Source: Parabacteroides sp. PH5-46 (GTDB taxonomy: Bacteria > Bacteroidota > Bacteroidia > Bacteroidales > Tannerellaceae). Taken from it: DNA of 64,000 nt. Below are positions 1 through 9,117 of the stretch, one piece after another (the first letter of the stretch is position 1; every line of letters starts with the position of its first letter). The translations under genes and the position numbers were made by a program. The notes under the pieces are model-generated. The model made no database searches. It had not been told where the DNA came from and saw only the letters and a program-made list of their open reading frames with translations. The DNA is taken from positions 62,001 through 126,000 of the forward strand of contig NZ_JARXXA010000005.1 in assembly GCF_029892785.1 (NCBI RefSeq). Reading direction: 5' to 3'.

Positions 1-2975
1 TTTATCATCCCCTTCATGTCTATGCTTGCGCTAATCGGCTTCTCTTCCTTCCTTTCCGGTATCCGCGCGTTCTCTTTTGCGAGATACGAAGTCATGTCTG
101 GGAACACTTCCGTTCCCCTTGGCATATTGACGAGCGTCGGATAGTCAGGAGTGATGAATCTTTCTCCGGTTGGGAGTATGGCTACTTCAGGGCGCCCACC
201 ATCACCGACTATTGCCAGGCCTCCGGGGTGTTTAGGTGTTCCTGTTCCTTCTGCGTATTCAGGTATCTTCTGTGCGGCTATAGTAGCTATTTGCGCCGCT
301 CCCAGTGCGCTTGTTATTGCCACTAGTGCAAGGTTTGGAAGTGCTGCTGTAACTCCCCTTGCTGTATAAATTGCTGCCTGCACAATAGAGTTTGCCTTCT
401 CCCATCGGGCTTGTTTGAGTTGCATTTCCCTTTTTTTAGCCTCGATCTCTTCTTCACGAGCCTGGGCTTGCTGTTCTATGTATGCTTTCTGTGCATCGGC
501 ATGCGCTGCCGAGATAACACCAGCTTGCTCTTTCTCTTCGATACGGCTTATCTCGTTATCACGCCATTCCTGGTTTATATCGGACTCCTTACTAAGAACG
601 TCTAATTGGTGGCTGAAACGGTTGTTTATAGCGTCAAAAACTATGTCGCTCGCTTCGTTTGTGTAATGTATTATCTTCCTTGCGAGTTCTTTTGCGCTCA
701 TCTCTCGTTTTTTGGCAGCCGCATCAGAGGCTTTTGCCACATCTTCATACCCTTTGATTGCGACTGCACTTGCTTCTTTGGCATACGCAGCACGCACAGC
801 AGCTATCTTCTTCTCTATCTTCTCAATTTCTTCATCCAACAGTCCGGATATTTCCAGAATATCTTCGAGCCTGGCAAGTTCGGCTTCCATGCGTAGATTA
901 GCGTATTTTTCTATAATGGAAAGTTTGCGCTTTTCGTACACTTCTTTCTCGAAAGCATCGTTTGCGTATTGTTCAGCGAGTCTTTCTAGCGCATCCTGCT
1001 CTTTCTGTGCCATAGAGGACAGCCTTTCCTCGTGAGCATCATTGATTACACTTTGTTGTTGTTCAACATAATCCTTCGTAATATCAAGCTGCATTTTTTC
1101 AGACTCTTGCTGGAGTTTCAAAAGCTCTGCCACCTCTTTGTCCTTTATAAGCGCTCTTTGCGAAGAAGTCAGCTTGTCGTTTGAAAGCTGGAATTTAGCG
1201 GACTGGCTTATTGATTCCATTTGCTTTTCAACGAAGGAATTTAAAGCGGCCGTCCGTTCATCGAAAGTCTTTTTGTTATCTTGAAGGACGAGCTTGTTTG
1301 CCTCCGCTTCCTGGTTGATTCTGAATAACGCTAAGTCTTGGTAAGCTTTCTTTTCGGATTCAGCCAATCTCTCCCTCTCTTTCTCAATTTTTTCTGCTGC
1401 TTTTTTAGATGCTAATTCTTCCGATTTAGTATCATTCTTTCCAAAATCACTTCCAAGAAGATCGGTCACGTTTATTTTAGAAATGAACGTCTCTGCAGTT
1501 TCTGATAGATTTTTCATTTTATCGTCCAGCGCTCCAATTTTAGCCTCAAATACTCTAAACGTTTCGCTTCCCCTTATTGTCCTTGAGATGGCTTCTTCCA
1601 ATTCTATCTTTTTAATCTCAAGCTCCGCCATTTGCTTATATATATTCTCTACGACAGCGGAGTACGCCTTCGCCTTGGCAGTTGCCAATATGGATTTTGT
1701 CAAATCTTCATACGCCGCCTGGGATTTTCCAGCGAGTATTTCCTCTTGTGTGAAATTATTAAATACAGATGGGTATTGTTTTATTAGTTCATCCGCTGCT
1801 TTTTTTCTCTCCTCTAAACTTTTATTCAAGTCTTGAGTAGCGCTATATAAAATTTTTAATTGCACGGTTTCTTTTGAGTAGTTTTCGAGTGCCTCTAATT
1901 CGGCTTGATTTATTAAATCTCTTTCATTTTTCCACTCTTTGAATGCTTTTATGGCAAGCATTATCCCTCCAGCAACAAGACCTACTATTGCAAATTGAAG
2001 TGCTGATGCTATTCTTGATGTAACCCCAAGAGATTTTACCAACTGATCGTTTACCTTTATCCATGCCCCCTTCAACGGAGTAAGCTGCTGTACTCTTCCA
2101 ACTATCGCCCCGATCCTCGGGTCGACAAGGCGAAGAGTTGTTGTCAGGTCTTTAACGGCTAAATCGTAATTCCCGACTTGTAGCTGATGTTTCCCTGTGG
2201 CCTTTTGGAGTTCATTCATCTTTCCGTATAGGGCTTGTGCGTGAGATTCTAATTCTTGCTTTGATTTTCCGTTAAGCTTTTCAGCATCGCTCATTCCATT
2301 GGTTGCTATTTTTAAGCGGGAATATTGAGCAGAAAGATTATCATAGCTACCTATAGAAGTTCTTATGATCTGGTTGTTGTATTTTATAGTATCCCCAAGA
2401 GTTTTGATTGATGCTTTTTGGTCTTGCTCTTTATCTATAAGAAGAGCCTTCCTCTCTATGTACTGATCGTATGTAACAGACTGTGCTTTATATTCTTTGT
2501 CAAGCGATTTTATTGAGTTTTGTGTTCCTTTTAATTCTTGCTGAAGGGCAACATATTGCCTCTGTTGTTCTTCAATCTTTTTTGTGGCTTCATCGTATGC
2601 CTTCTTTGAAAGATCCATCAAGGTTTTCTCTTCCATTCGAGCCGAAGTAGTCTGCTCTAAATTCTTACGGAAATTCTCAGTAGCTTTCGCTTCCGCGCTC
2701 GTGGATTCAATTACTTTACGCGTTACCTTATCCTTCTCGTCCATGACCGACAAGTGCTCTTTTTGAGCCGTCAGTATCTTATTTTCAATTCCATTGTAAG
2801 CCGTTATTGCAGCTGCGAGCTCCTTGTATGTGATAGCCTGGTTTTTAAGAACAGAATTTAAACTACCAGCCTCTTTTAGTACGGAGTTCATTTTCACTTG
2901 TGCTTCGGCAAGTTTTTCGTCTAACTTGCTGAGTTCCGTTATCGCTGATTGTGGTACTAAATCATTTGTATCCAT
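1..2975 (-). CDS. Phage tail tape measure protein (3' end outside window)
   Basis: Open frame of about 991 codons from ATG at 2973-2975, running off the left edge without a stop. The protein starts MDTNDLVPQSAITE and is mostly Lys/Glu/Ala/Gln-rich alpha-helical coiled coil. A hydrophobic stretch (IVGLVAGGIMLAIKAF) lies in the middle and a second one (SIVQAAIYTARGVTAAL) near the visible C-terminus. A Gly/Pro motif (YAEGTGTPKHPGGLAIVGD) near base 220 is typical of the C-terminal part of Bacteroidales siphophage tape measures. It sets tail length and helps DNA ejection. It starts 1 base after the stop of the upstream chaperone-like gene, the usual position for this family. The frame is intact wherever I translated it. 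Confidence 0.9.
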   Translation of the reverse strand, partial: MDTNDLVPQSAITELSKLDEKLAEAQVKMNSVLKEAGSLNSVLKNQAITYKELAAAITAYNGIENKILTAQKEHLSVMDEKDKVTRKVIESTSAEAKATENFRKNLEQTTSARMEEKTLMDLSKKAYDEATKKIEEQQRQYVALQQELKGTQNSIKSLDKEYKAQSVTYDQYIERKALLIDKEQDQKASIKTLGDTIKYNNQIIRTSIGSYDNLSAQYSRLKIATNGMSDAEKLNGKSKQELESHAQALYGKMNELQKATGKHQLQVGNYDLAVKDLTTTLRLVDPRIGAIVGRVQQLTPLKGAWIKVNDQLVKSLGVTSRIASALQFAIVGLVAGGIMLAIKAFKEWKNERDLINQAELEALENYSKETVQLKILYSATQDLNKSLEERKKAADELIKQYPSVFNNFTQEEILAGKSQAAYEDLTKSILATAKAKAYSAVVENIYKQMAELEIKKIELEEAISRTIRGSETFRVFEAKIGALDDKMKNLSETAETFISKINVTDLLGSDFGKNDTKSEELASKKAAEKIEKERERLAESEKKAYQDLALFRINQEAEANKLVLQDNKKTFDERTAALNSFVEKQMESISQSAKFQLSNDKLTSSQRALIKDKEVAELLKLQQESEKMQLDITKDYVEQQQSVINDAHEERLSSMAQKEQDALERLAEQYANDAFEKEVYEKRKLSIIEKYANLRMEAELARLEDILEISGLLDEEIEKIEKKIAAVRAAYAKEASAVAIKGYEDVAKASDAAAKKREMSAKELARKIIHYTNEASDIVFDAINNRFSHQLDVLSKESDINQEWRDNEISRIEEKEQAGVISAAHADAQKAYIEQQAQAREEEIEAKKREMQLKQARWEKANSIVQAAIYTARGVTAALPNLALVAITSALGAAQIATIAAQKIPEYAEGTGTPKHPGGLAIVGDGGRPEVAILPTGERFITPDYPTLVNMPRGTEVFPDMTSYLAKENARIPERKEEKPISASIDMKGMI

Positions 2976-2976
2976 T

Positions 2977-3636
2977 TTATTTAATTTCTAAGGATTTGTT
3001 AAACTGTTTCACATACGCCGCATATTCTGACAGCGTGATAGTCATTCTATTAATATGGAAGCCTGAAAACTTCGATACCAAAGCAATCTGTTCGTTGTAA
3101 TCCTGAACGGTAACCTTTCCAGACTCCTCTTCTTTGGATGTGTTTTCCAACCGGGATAACTCTTCTTTCAAAGAAACAGACTTACTCCTGGCCTTGCTGT
3201 CTATCAGTTTTAATAGCTTCGCCTTCTCCGCATCCGTTTTAGGCTCTTTCGCTTTAATCCCGAATCTAGAAAGCACCTCAAGACATGAATAATCACCAAC
3301 GGAAATTAGCGTCATGCATGCACTATAAGCCGTGATCGTATTCCGTAGCATATAGATCTTCCTTATTGAGTTATTTACCGAGCTTGCGCGCCCATTCCCG
3401 CACAGGGCTGAAAATTCAGCCGTGAGAATTGATAGGCTTTCTTTTAGCGCCTCTTCGGTCGGATTTCCACTAACTACCAGCCCCTTTAAATTGCCATCAC
3501 AGACCGCATCTATGTAAGCGTAGAGAGGACATGTATTAATGCTGTGTATAGCAAATGAACTCGATAGGATTTCCAGGTCTTCCCGCTTTTTCCCAGCAGC
3601 TTTTCTTTTCGTGATATTTTTTACCTTCATATTCAT
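2977..3636 (-). CDS. Putative tail assembly chaperone (upstream of tape measure)
   Basis: 219-residue protein with no motif I can name. The N-terminus is very basic (VKNITKRKAAGKKRE), the body is Ser/Lys-rich helical, and there are four cysteines near residues 37-57 and 94. The role is inferred from position: siphophages place tail assembly chaperones between tail tube and tape measure. The first 100 bases overlap the 3' end of the 66-codon gene in another frame, so the true start may be further in, or the two frames may be joined by ribosomal slippage. Function is by synteny only. Confidence 0.6.
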   Translation of the reverse strand: MNMKVKNITKRKAAGKKREDLEILSSSFAIHSINTCPLYAYIDAVCDGNLKGLVVSGNPTEEALKESLSILTAEFSALCGNGRASSVNNSIRKIYMLRNTITAYSACMTLISVGDYSCLEVLSRFGIKAKEPKTDAEKAKLLKLIDSKARSKSVSLKEELSRLENTSKEEESGKVTVQDYNEQIALVSKFSGFHINRMTITLSEYAAYVKQFNKSLEIK

Positions 3637-3736
3637 AAATAATAACGTCTGTTTTTTCTGAATTTGACTCTATAATTGCAGTTCTGCGCACATCAACAGA
3701 TGCCTTTAGCTTTACTTTTCCACATCCACATCCCAT
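3536..3736 (-). CDS. Small Cys-containing phage protein, possible chaperone N-part
   Basis: 66 residues starting MGCGCGKVKLKAS, with two Cys near the N-terminus and two more (CW at about 47, C at about 63), so it may bind a metal. It begins 2 bases after the stop of the 176-residue upstream gene. Its last 100 bases overlap the next gene, which is in the +1 frame. Position next to the tape measure suggests a tail assembly role. I do not recognise the family. Confidence 0.55.
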   Translation of the reverse strand: MGCGCGKVKLKASVDVRRTAIIESNSEKTDVIIYEYEGKKYHEKKSCWEKAGRPGNPIEFICYTQH

Positions 3737-3738
3737 AA

Positions 3739-4269
3739 TTATCCGTATTTTTGAATTATTCCACTTAGTCTCCTTGCGAACTCAGGAGCTATGTAATTAT
3801 TGAAAAAGAACACCTTTGATTCAGGGCTGATTCCGAACACCTTGTCGTTATATTTATGCGAAATATCAGGTGTATCTATGTAGGTAGAACTGATATTGTA
3901 AGTCCTCCCGGATACGTTTATAAACATGTTCCCCTGAAACGGACCGGTAACAATCAAGTTCGGGGTGTTCTTTGGCTTGTTTGGATATATTGAAGGGTTC
4001 TGAATCCTTGCATTGTGCTGTGATTCCAGCTTAGACTTCATATCAGCGTACGCTTTAGCCGCTTCCGGAGTCTTAAAATGAGGGTCGCTCAAATAGTCAG
4101 GCGAAAGTAAATCTCCGTCCGTATTCCGACCTAAAAGCATCTGGTCTCGATTGAGAGAAAGAAGTGTATCCTGGTTATCTGCCGCTACCTTGGAAGCGAT
4201 ATCGTATATCCCAGCACACTCTTTCCGAAACGCCTCAAATCTGTCTATCATCCCCCTGATTGATATCAT
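3739..4269 (-). CDS. Phage tail/neck protein of unknown function
   Basis: 176 residues, soluble, mixed alpha/beta, no signal peptide. The stretch DQMLLGRNTDGDLLSP, followed by DYLSDPHFKT, looks familiar from Bacteroidales prophage proteins in the tail region, but I cannot name a domain. The C-terminus (FFNNYIAPEFARRLSGII) is amphipathic. It sits between the 73-residue gene and the Cys-rich gene, within the head-tail to tape-measure block, so it is probably a tail completion or tail terminator protein. That assignment is positional. Confidence 0.65.
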   Translation of the reverse strand: MISIRGMIDRFEAFRKECAGIYDIASKVAADNQDTLLSLNRDQMLLGRNTDGDLLSPDYLSDPHFKTPEAAKAYADMKSKLESQHNARIQNPSIYPNKPKNTPNLIVTGPFQGNMFINVSGRTYNISSTYIDTPDISHKYNDKVFGISPESKVFFFNNYIAPEFARRLSGIIQKYG

Positions 4270-4381
4270 AATGCCAATATTTTACGCCAATAATGATAGT
4301 GCCACACCGTACATGTAAATCAAAGTGTCAACAAAAAGGGAGGAAACGCCAGCCCCCTCCCTTTACCAAATTGTTTTCTTT

Positions 4382-4603
4382 TTACTTCTCCTTCTTCTTT
4401 TGCTCTGGAGCCTCTTTCGTTTCAGCCGGAGGCGCAAGAAGATCGTATACTTCTCCCAGCTTACCCGAAAGTAGACCTACATCCAATCCGTTTGCCTTGG
4501 CAATCACTTCGGCATTTTCTTTCACGAACGCCTCTTTGCTCTTTGATCCCTTGATAAGGGAATCGCTAATGTCGATAGACTTTAATCCTATTTTTATCTT
4601 CAT
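4382..4603 (-). CDS. Small hypothetical phage protein
   Basis: 73 residues. The N-terminal half is a compact amphipathic fold (MKIKIGLKSIDISDSLI) and the tail is Pro/Glu/Lys-rich (APPAETKEAPEQKKKEK), probably disordered. It lies 11 bases after the tail tube candidate and follows the same strand. No recognised family. A 112-base gap separates it from the next gene (3739-4269), where I see no further reading frame or clear hairpin. Confidence 0.6.
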   Translation of the reverse strand: MKIKIGLKSIDISDSLIKGSKSKEAFVKENAEVIAKANGLDVGLLSGKLGEVYDLLAPPAETKEAPEQKKKEK

Positions 4604-4614
4604 ACCGCTTAGAA

Positions 4615-5664
4615 TTAAATTGAAGTAAATTCGTCTACGCCGTCCAATCCAAAGATTCCGCCTTCGTCAAGAGCCAAAGCGTTTCTTACACGATAGTTGG
4701 CTGTAGGAGTGAATGTGAGTTCATTCGTCTCAGCATCGTATGTTACAGAGGTTGGCTGCTGTCCACCGTCATTTAAGAACATGGTAGCCGCCCATTGCTC
4801 GCCAAAGATTGAGGTGTAGTCTGTTCCTGAGCATGCAGAAACTACCAATGCCTTTCCTGAATCAGAACCTTTTGCCAGTTTTACGCCTACAATCCCTTCT
4901 GGTAACTCGTCCAGCTCAAACCCATGCAATGTCTTTAGCTCTTTTTCGTAGTTTGCTGAGTAATACACATCAATATATAAAGCGTATGGGTCATTTCCAT
5001 TTCCTTCAATTCGGGTGATCTTTATCGTAGCATCAAATCCACGGAACATTTCCGCATCTGATCCTCCAGACTTTCTAATGATTGCAGTCCCGTATATATA
5101 TCCTTCCTGATCAACACGGAATACTCGAACTTGAAGTTTATCAAGCTCCATCAATTCTTTATACAGGCAATCTCCAGCATCAATCCTATATTTTACACCA
5201 CGAGGATTTATTCCTACTGGCTTCGGACCCGAAAATCCGACATCAGATGTTTTAGAATCCCCTCCGGAACCTTCGTTGTTAATGATATTCATTATAGGCC
5301 ACATCTTGTCTACCCCGTTGGATATGATATGAGCCTGAATCTCATCCTTAAATGTGTCCGGGTCTGTAGAATACGTAGCTGATAGCTTTGTAATTATAAG
5401 TCCCGCCGTTCCGTCTTCTTTTTTCGGGCAGTTATCGCGCCCTGTGCGGGCGTTTCTTGCCGAGCAATCTGCTATAACAGTTCCCAGCGCCATTGCTACG
5501 TTAATGCTTCCTCCGGCGAACATACCAGCTAAATCTCCAGTCAAATAACAGAGAGCGGATACAATGAGCAAAATAAGCATGGAAAAACCCATGAACTTAG
5601 CTCTGTCCCGGTTACGGCAGCCGATAAGGCCGCCCTTCTTACAATCTTTCAGTATCTTTTTCAT
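4615..5664 (-). CDS. Candidate major tail (tube) protein with hydrophobic N-terminal leader
   Basis: 349 residues from the longest start. Residues 25-50 form a strong hydrophobic segment (MGFSMLILLIVSALCYLTGD) after a basic stretch (RNRDRAK), unexpected for a tail tube. The body is beta-rich with VRVFRVDQEGYIYGT and ITRIEGNGNDPYALYIDVYY, resembling a tail tube fold. A start at Met58 (base 5493, MALGTVIADCSARN) would remove the membrane segment; a GGAGG lies 16 bases upstream of it, which is longer than usual spacing. Position after head-tail connector genes and before tail chaperones supports a tail tube role. The start is unresolved. Confidence 0.6.
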   Translation of the reverse strand: MKKILKDCKKGGLIGCRNRDRAKFMGFSMLILLIVSALCYLTGDLAGMFAGGSINVAMALGTVIADCSARNARTGRDNCPKKEDGTAGLIITKLSATYSTDPDTFKDEIQAHIISNGVDKMWPIMNIINNEGSGGDSKTSDVGFSGPKPVGINPRGVKYRIDAGDCLYKELMELDKLQVRVFRVDQEGYIYGTAIIRKSGGSDAEMFRGFDATIKITRIEGNGNDPYALYIDVYYSANYEKELKTLHGFELDELPEGIVGVKLAKGSDSGKALVVSACSGTDYTSIFGEQWAATMFLNDGGQQPTSVTYDAETNELTFTPTANYRVRNALALDEGGIFGLDGVDEFTSI

Positions 5665-5670
5665 TTTTTT

Positions 5671-6195
5671 CTAACATTTATCGTAAATAATATTCATGTT
5701 TATCCTAAAACAGTGGAAAGGGTGCATGTCTGTGAATTTTATTACATCCTGACTAAACTCCCTGAACACATTTTTTATCCCTACCTGTATGGAAGAAACG
5801 GTAAATCCGTACATGTTGCAAAGGCTTACAACATCCATCCTTACTTCTTCATCTGCACGGTGCAGAACTTTACTTTTAAGCCTCTCAAGATTTACGCAGA
5901 AAATAAGGGAACCCGTTGTTCTCATAGAGGTTGATTCAAACTTCACCGTTTCATCCATGACAAAAAAGCTCGTAGCGTAAACTTTATCATCAAAGAACGT
6001 TTCTCGGTATTCGTTTCTACCCATGTAGAACTCCGGAATATATCCTCCGTCTTTACGGTTGATATACACCCGGCAAAAGGAGTTGTAATCACTCTCTGCG
6101 ATTCCCCATGCCTTCAATAAACCGCTCCAAATTCTGTTTTGAAGCTTCTGGATCGGCTTGTCTATTCCTGTCGGATTCTCTTTTACGTAAAGCAT
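5671..6195 (-). CDS. Head-tail connector / tail completion protein candidate
   Basis: 174 residues, no signal or membrane segment. It overlaps the upstream 340-residue gene by 13 bases and ends 6 bases before the tail tube candidate. N-terminal KLQNRIWSGLLKAWGI is helical, and the rest alternates strands ending in FRINMNIIYDKC. The position matches neck or tail terminator proteins in siphophages. No domain recognised, so the function is inferred from gene order. Confidence 0.6.
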   Translation of the reverse strand: MLYVKENPTGIDKPIQKLQNRIWSGLLKAWGIAESDYNSFCRVYINRKDGGYIPEFYMGRNEYRETFFDDKVYATSFFVMDETVKFESTSMRTTGSLIFCVNLERLKSKVLHRADEEVRMDVVSLCNMYGFTVSSIQVGIKNVFREFSQDVIKFTDMHPFHCFRINMNIIYDKC

Positions 6196-7205
6196 GGTGT
6201 GAGCGTTTTTACTTTCCCTTTTGGAAGAAGGTTCTCTTTCAGTCTTTTTATTTCCCGTGCAATCTGATTTCTGATTCCAGTTGTATAAGGAAATTCAGGA
6301 GAAGAATAAGCAATATTCAAGTCGTTATACAGCTTATCAAGCATATTCTTAGATATCCTTTCCGTTTTGTTTGACCGGGTGGAATTAAGAATGAGCTCAA
6401 TCACGTTGGCGGCCATTTGTAAACCAATAATCGTGTCGAAAACATACTCATTTCGTTTTATTACCTCTGTAAAATCCCGATAAGAACATATTTCTGCGTT
6501 GAGTCCGTATGTCTTGTTTGAAAAAGACAAGTCTTCCAGGCTTTCGCCTTCTGACGGTTCGGCGCGAAACATATATGTCTTATTGAATCCAGGAGATGTA
6601 AAGTCGATTGGAACAAGGCTGCTTTCGTAGTATAGATAAAAGAAACCTCCCTTATACTTGTCACATGTGTAATACAAAGGCCAATCTACACTAACGACCA
6701 CCTCCTTACCATCTTCAACTTCAACAGTTTTCTCGTACAGAATGCTAGCCGTATTATGTTGTAAAACCACATTGATAGTCCCCGTCCCCGCAAAAAGCAA
6801 GGACAGGGTTCTTATCATGCAGCTATAACTGGCATCCTTTGAAACGGATATCTTATACCCCACCTTTCCCACAGGATTACTCTTCGGATTTTCCCGTCTT
6901 TCAGAGTCCCGGTTAAAAATAAGGGATTGCTCAATAAGTGTATTTTCGTTGAATACCCCATTTAAGCTGTTCAATATGGCTGAATATTGTAAATCCTCAA
7001 GATACTTGTTGAAGCTGTCTTCTCTTGCGTTCACCTCCTCTATATTATCATAGATATTAGTGAGCGTTATAGCTCCATGCGTATCTTGAAAGTATCTGCT
7101 TGACCTGGCTTCTTTATTCTTTTCAGACAAAGAAACCGGGGAAAGCGAATCGCGCCACCCCATCCGGCCAAACAGCACTTCTTTTATTTCAGCATTATTG
7201 AACAT
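6183..7205 (-). CDS. Phage structural protein after major capsid (unknown, likely neck)
   Basis: 340 residues. Its ATG overlaps the stop of the major capsid gene (TAATG at 7203-7207), suggesting translational coupling. The middle (residues about 110-230) is beta-rich and contains VGKVGYKISVSKDASYSC. The C-terminal 100 residues are helical and basic (IAREIKRLKENLLPKGK). It may be a head-tail adaptor or minor capsid protein. I do not recognise a named family; the call rests on synteny. Confidence 0.6.
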   Translation of the reverse strand: MFNNAEIKEVLFGRMGWRDSLSPVSLSEKNKEARSSRYFQDTHGAITLTNIYDNIEEVNAREDSFNKYLEDLQYSAILNSLNGVFNENTLIEQSLIFNRDSERRENPKSNPVGKVGYKISVSKDASYSCMIRTLSLLFAGTGTINVVLQHNTASILYEKTVEVEDGKEVVVSVDWPLYYTCDKYKGGFFYLYYESSLVPIDFTSPGFNKTYMFRAEPSEGESLEDLSFSNKTYGLNAEICSYRDFTEVIKRNEYVFDTIIGLQMAANVIELILNSTRSNKTERISKNMLDKLYNDLNIAYSSPEFPYTTGIRNQIAREIKRLKENLLPKGKVKTLTPCFT

Positions 7206-8221
7206 TATGCCTGGGCTACTTCAAATACTACCGTTTCATTTGCCGTAGAGAGAGGTGCGAGATTTGGAGAAATATCAACAGATACTTCAAATTCGATCAC
7301 AACATCCTGCTCGTTTCCATTTGTCGCAGAAGTATCGGCTCTCTGCGAATATCCATGAACGGCCATCACAAGTCCGCTTACCGGGTCTGTCATTGAGCCA
7401 AAACCTCCCACATAGGTATTATAATCACCTTCGCCCTGTCGGTTTTGTTTTGGTATCCAATCAAGTACACCGAAGGTGTTTGCAGGCAAGAACAGCGAAA
7501 CGCCATTCGTGTAATTCGCATCATCAAGGTCTACGCTTTGAGCTATATTCATTCCATTAAATTGGAATCCGAAGTTCGTAGCGTTTGATTTTCCTTGTGC
7601 CGCATGGAACTCTGCATTTGCATAAGCTACCGGGTCGGCAATCACGTCATACAGTCCACTGTAATAGTTTTGCGCCATCATTGACTTCGCAAGCTGCCAA
7701 TACCTTCCGTTAATTGGAGATGCAATCTCGAAAGCGAAATTTGCTGCATTCCAAGTACCGTTCTTAGTGGCGATATTCACCTGTGTCCTTTCGGCATATA
7801 GGTAATCCACTAAGAATTTTTCGATATCGTTGCGGATATTCTGGAAAGCCTGAGAGAACTGGTTTGCAAGTACACGATTGGCATCAAACATATTGTTATC
7901 CAGCCATTTTAACGTAAACTTGAACTTATCCACAAAGGGAGTCCAGCTGAGATCAACGGAAAGGGAATCCCCTAAATCACCTTGGTGGTCATGGGCTCTC
8001 CCGCTCCCGGTAGTCGTTCGCAGATTGCGCTTTATGATATAAGCCTGTATAGGGCGGTCTTCACGTGTGCGCAGCTGCATGTGGCCTGGAATAAGTATCT
8101 GGCTATTCTTTTGGCCTAATGTAAGAACCGGAGATGGTGCTTGTCTTAATTCAGGAGCTTGAAAGTCCTGATTAAGCAATGCCTGAGCCATCACAAGGTT
8201 CGACGCATTAAAATTTGGCAT
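7205..8221 (-). CDS. Major capsid protein
   Basis: 338 residues following the scaffold-like gene. Features fit an HK97-fold type shell protein of Bacteroidales phages: an N-terminal arm (MPNFNASNLVMAQALLNQDF), a mid-region with NIRNDIEKFLVDYLYAERTQVN forming a spine-like helix, and beta-rich C-terminal sequence ending in LSTANETVVFEVAQA. Gene order TerS-TerL-portal-scaffold-capsid is standard. The 66-base gap upstream (8222-8287) has no reading frame. I identify it by order and composition, not by a diagnostic motif. Confidence 0.75.
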   Translation of the reverse strand: MPNFNASNLVMAQALLNQDFQAPELRQAPSPVLTLGQKNSQILIPGHMQLRTREDRPIQAYIIKRNLRTTTGSGRAHDHQGDLGDSLSVDLSWTPFVDKFKFTLKWLDNNMFDANRVLANQFSQAFQNIRNDIEKFLVDYLYAERTQVNIATKNGTWNAANFAFEIASPINGRYWQLAKSMMAQNYYSGLYDVIADPVAYANAEFHAAQGKSNATNFGFQFNGMNIAQSVDLDDANYTNGVSLFLPANTFGVLDWIPKQNRQGEGDYNTYVGGFGSMTDPVSGLVMAVHGYSQRADTSATNGNEQDVVIEFEVSVDISPNLAPLSTANETVVFEVAQA

Positions 8222-8287
8222 AATAATTATTCGTTTTTAAAATGACTCCCTGTAACCTGGGATAATAACCTCGCACTGTATCCTGTG

Positions 8288-9112
8288 CTAATTGTTGAAA
8301 AAATCTTTATTATCTTTTGCGTATTCCTGGGCTTTAGCCAGGTACTCCGCTGAATTTGTACTTTTCCCTTCTCCTGTCCATTGTTTTTCAAACTCTGATA
8401 GCGATGAAGGAACGCCTAAATTATTTTTTGTACTGTAGGATCCTCTACCTTTCCGAGGGTCTTCTGTTCCTTTCGCCCATCCTTTTTCTGCCGCGTAAGT
8501 ATCGAACACCTTGTCTATAGAAACTGGTGCTTGCGTCATGTTGTCTCGGACGATCTCCCCGTTTAATTTGGCCACTATTGACCCATTCTCTTCTTCTATG
8601 GAATATCCGTTCAGTTTCATAACTGAAAGCATGTCATTTTTTGAAAGAAGATAATCCTTCGTCACCATAGAGAGCGCTTTCGATGTCATATCCTTTGTTC
8701 GGATATCTGATTTCAACGTGTCATTCTCCGCCTGAAGTGTAGAAACATTCACTTTCAACTTTTCTATGACGCCGCTAAGCTCATTTACCTTTTCATCCGG
8801 CTTAATGTTGGCGTCTTTCTCGATCTTAGCTTTAAGCGCCTCTATGAATTTATGAGGGTCTTTTCCTTCTAATTCAATCCCGTGTTTCTCTTTCAGTTCT
8901 TTTACAAGGATTTCAACACCGACCGCCTTCCCGCTGTCGTAATGCTGTTTCTGAATGTTCTGATCCCTCGTTTTTAAATCTTCCTGAGTAAAAACGGAAA
9001 GATCCGGAATATCCACCTTTGTTTCCTTTTCGGACTTAATGGCCTCCTCTAAGGTTTTCGGATCAACCTTGATTAAACCGGCAATCTTGTCTATATTTTC
9101 CTTTGATAACAT
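8288..9112 (-). CDS. Capsid scaffolding protein
   Basis: 274 residues, highly charged and mostly coiled coil. Residues about 75-160 (LKEKHGIELEGKDPHKF onward, then VIEKLKVNVSTLQAENDTL) have heptad character. The C-terminal third is Gly/Ser/Lys-rich (DPRKGRGSYSTKNNLG) and ends in a helix. This layout and its place just before the major capsid gene are typical of phage scaffold proteins, which guide procapsid assembly and are then lost. No protease domain is visible. Confidence 0.75.
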   Translation of the reverse strand: MLSKENIDKIAGLIKVDPKTLEEAIKSEKETKVDIPDLSVFTQEDLKTRDQNIQKQHYDSGKAVGVEILVKELKEKHGIELEGKDPHKFIEALKAKIEKDANIKPDEKVNELSGVIEKLKVNVSTLQAENDTLKSDIRTKDMTSKALSMVTKDYLLSKNDMLSVMKLNGYSIEEENGSIVAKLNGEIVRDNMTQAPVSIDKVFDTYAAEKGWAKGTEDPRKGRGSYSTKNNLGVPSSLSEFEKQWTGEGKSTNSAEYLAKAQEYAKDNKDFFNN

Positions 9113-9117
9113 GCTGT

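Noticed and set aside
151-2766. Plus-strand reading frames opposite the tape measure (for example 415-666, 712-1035, 1483-1836)
   Set aside because: They are Ser-rich mirror frames of a long coiled-coil gene on the minus strand. The minus frame is intact wherever I translated it.
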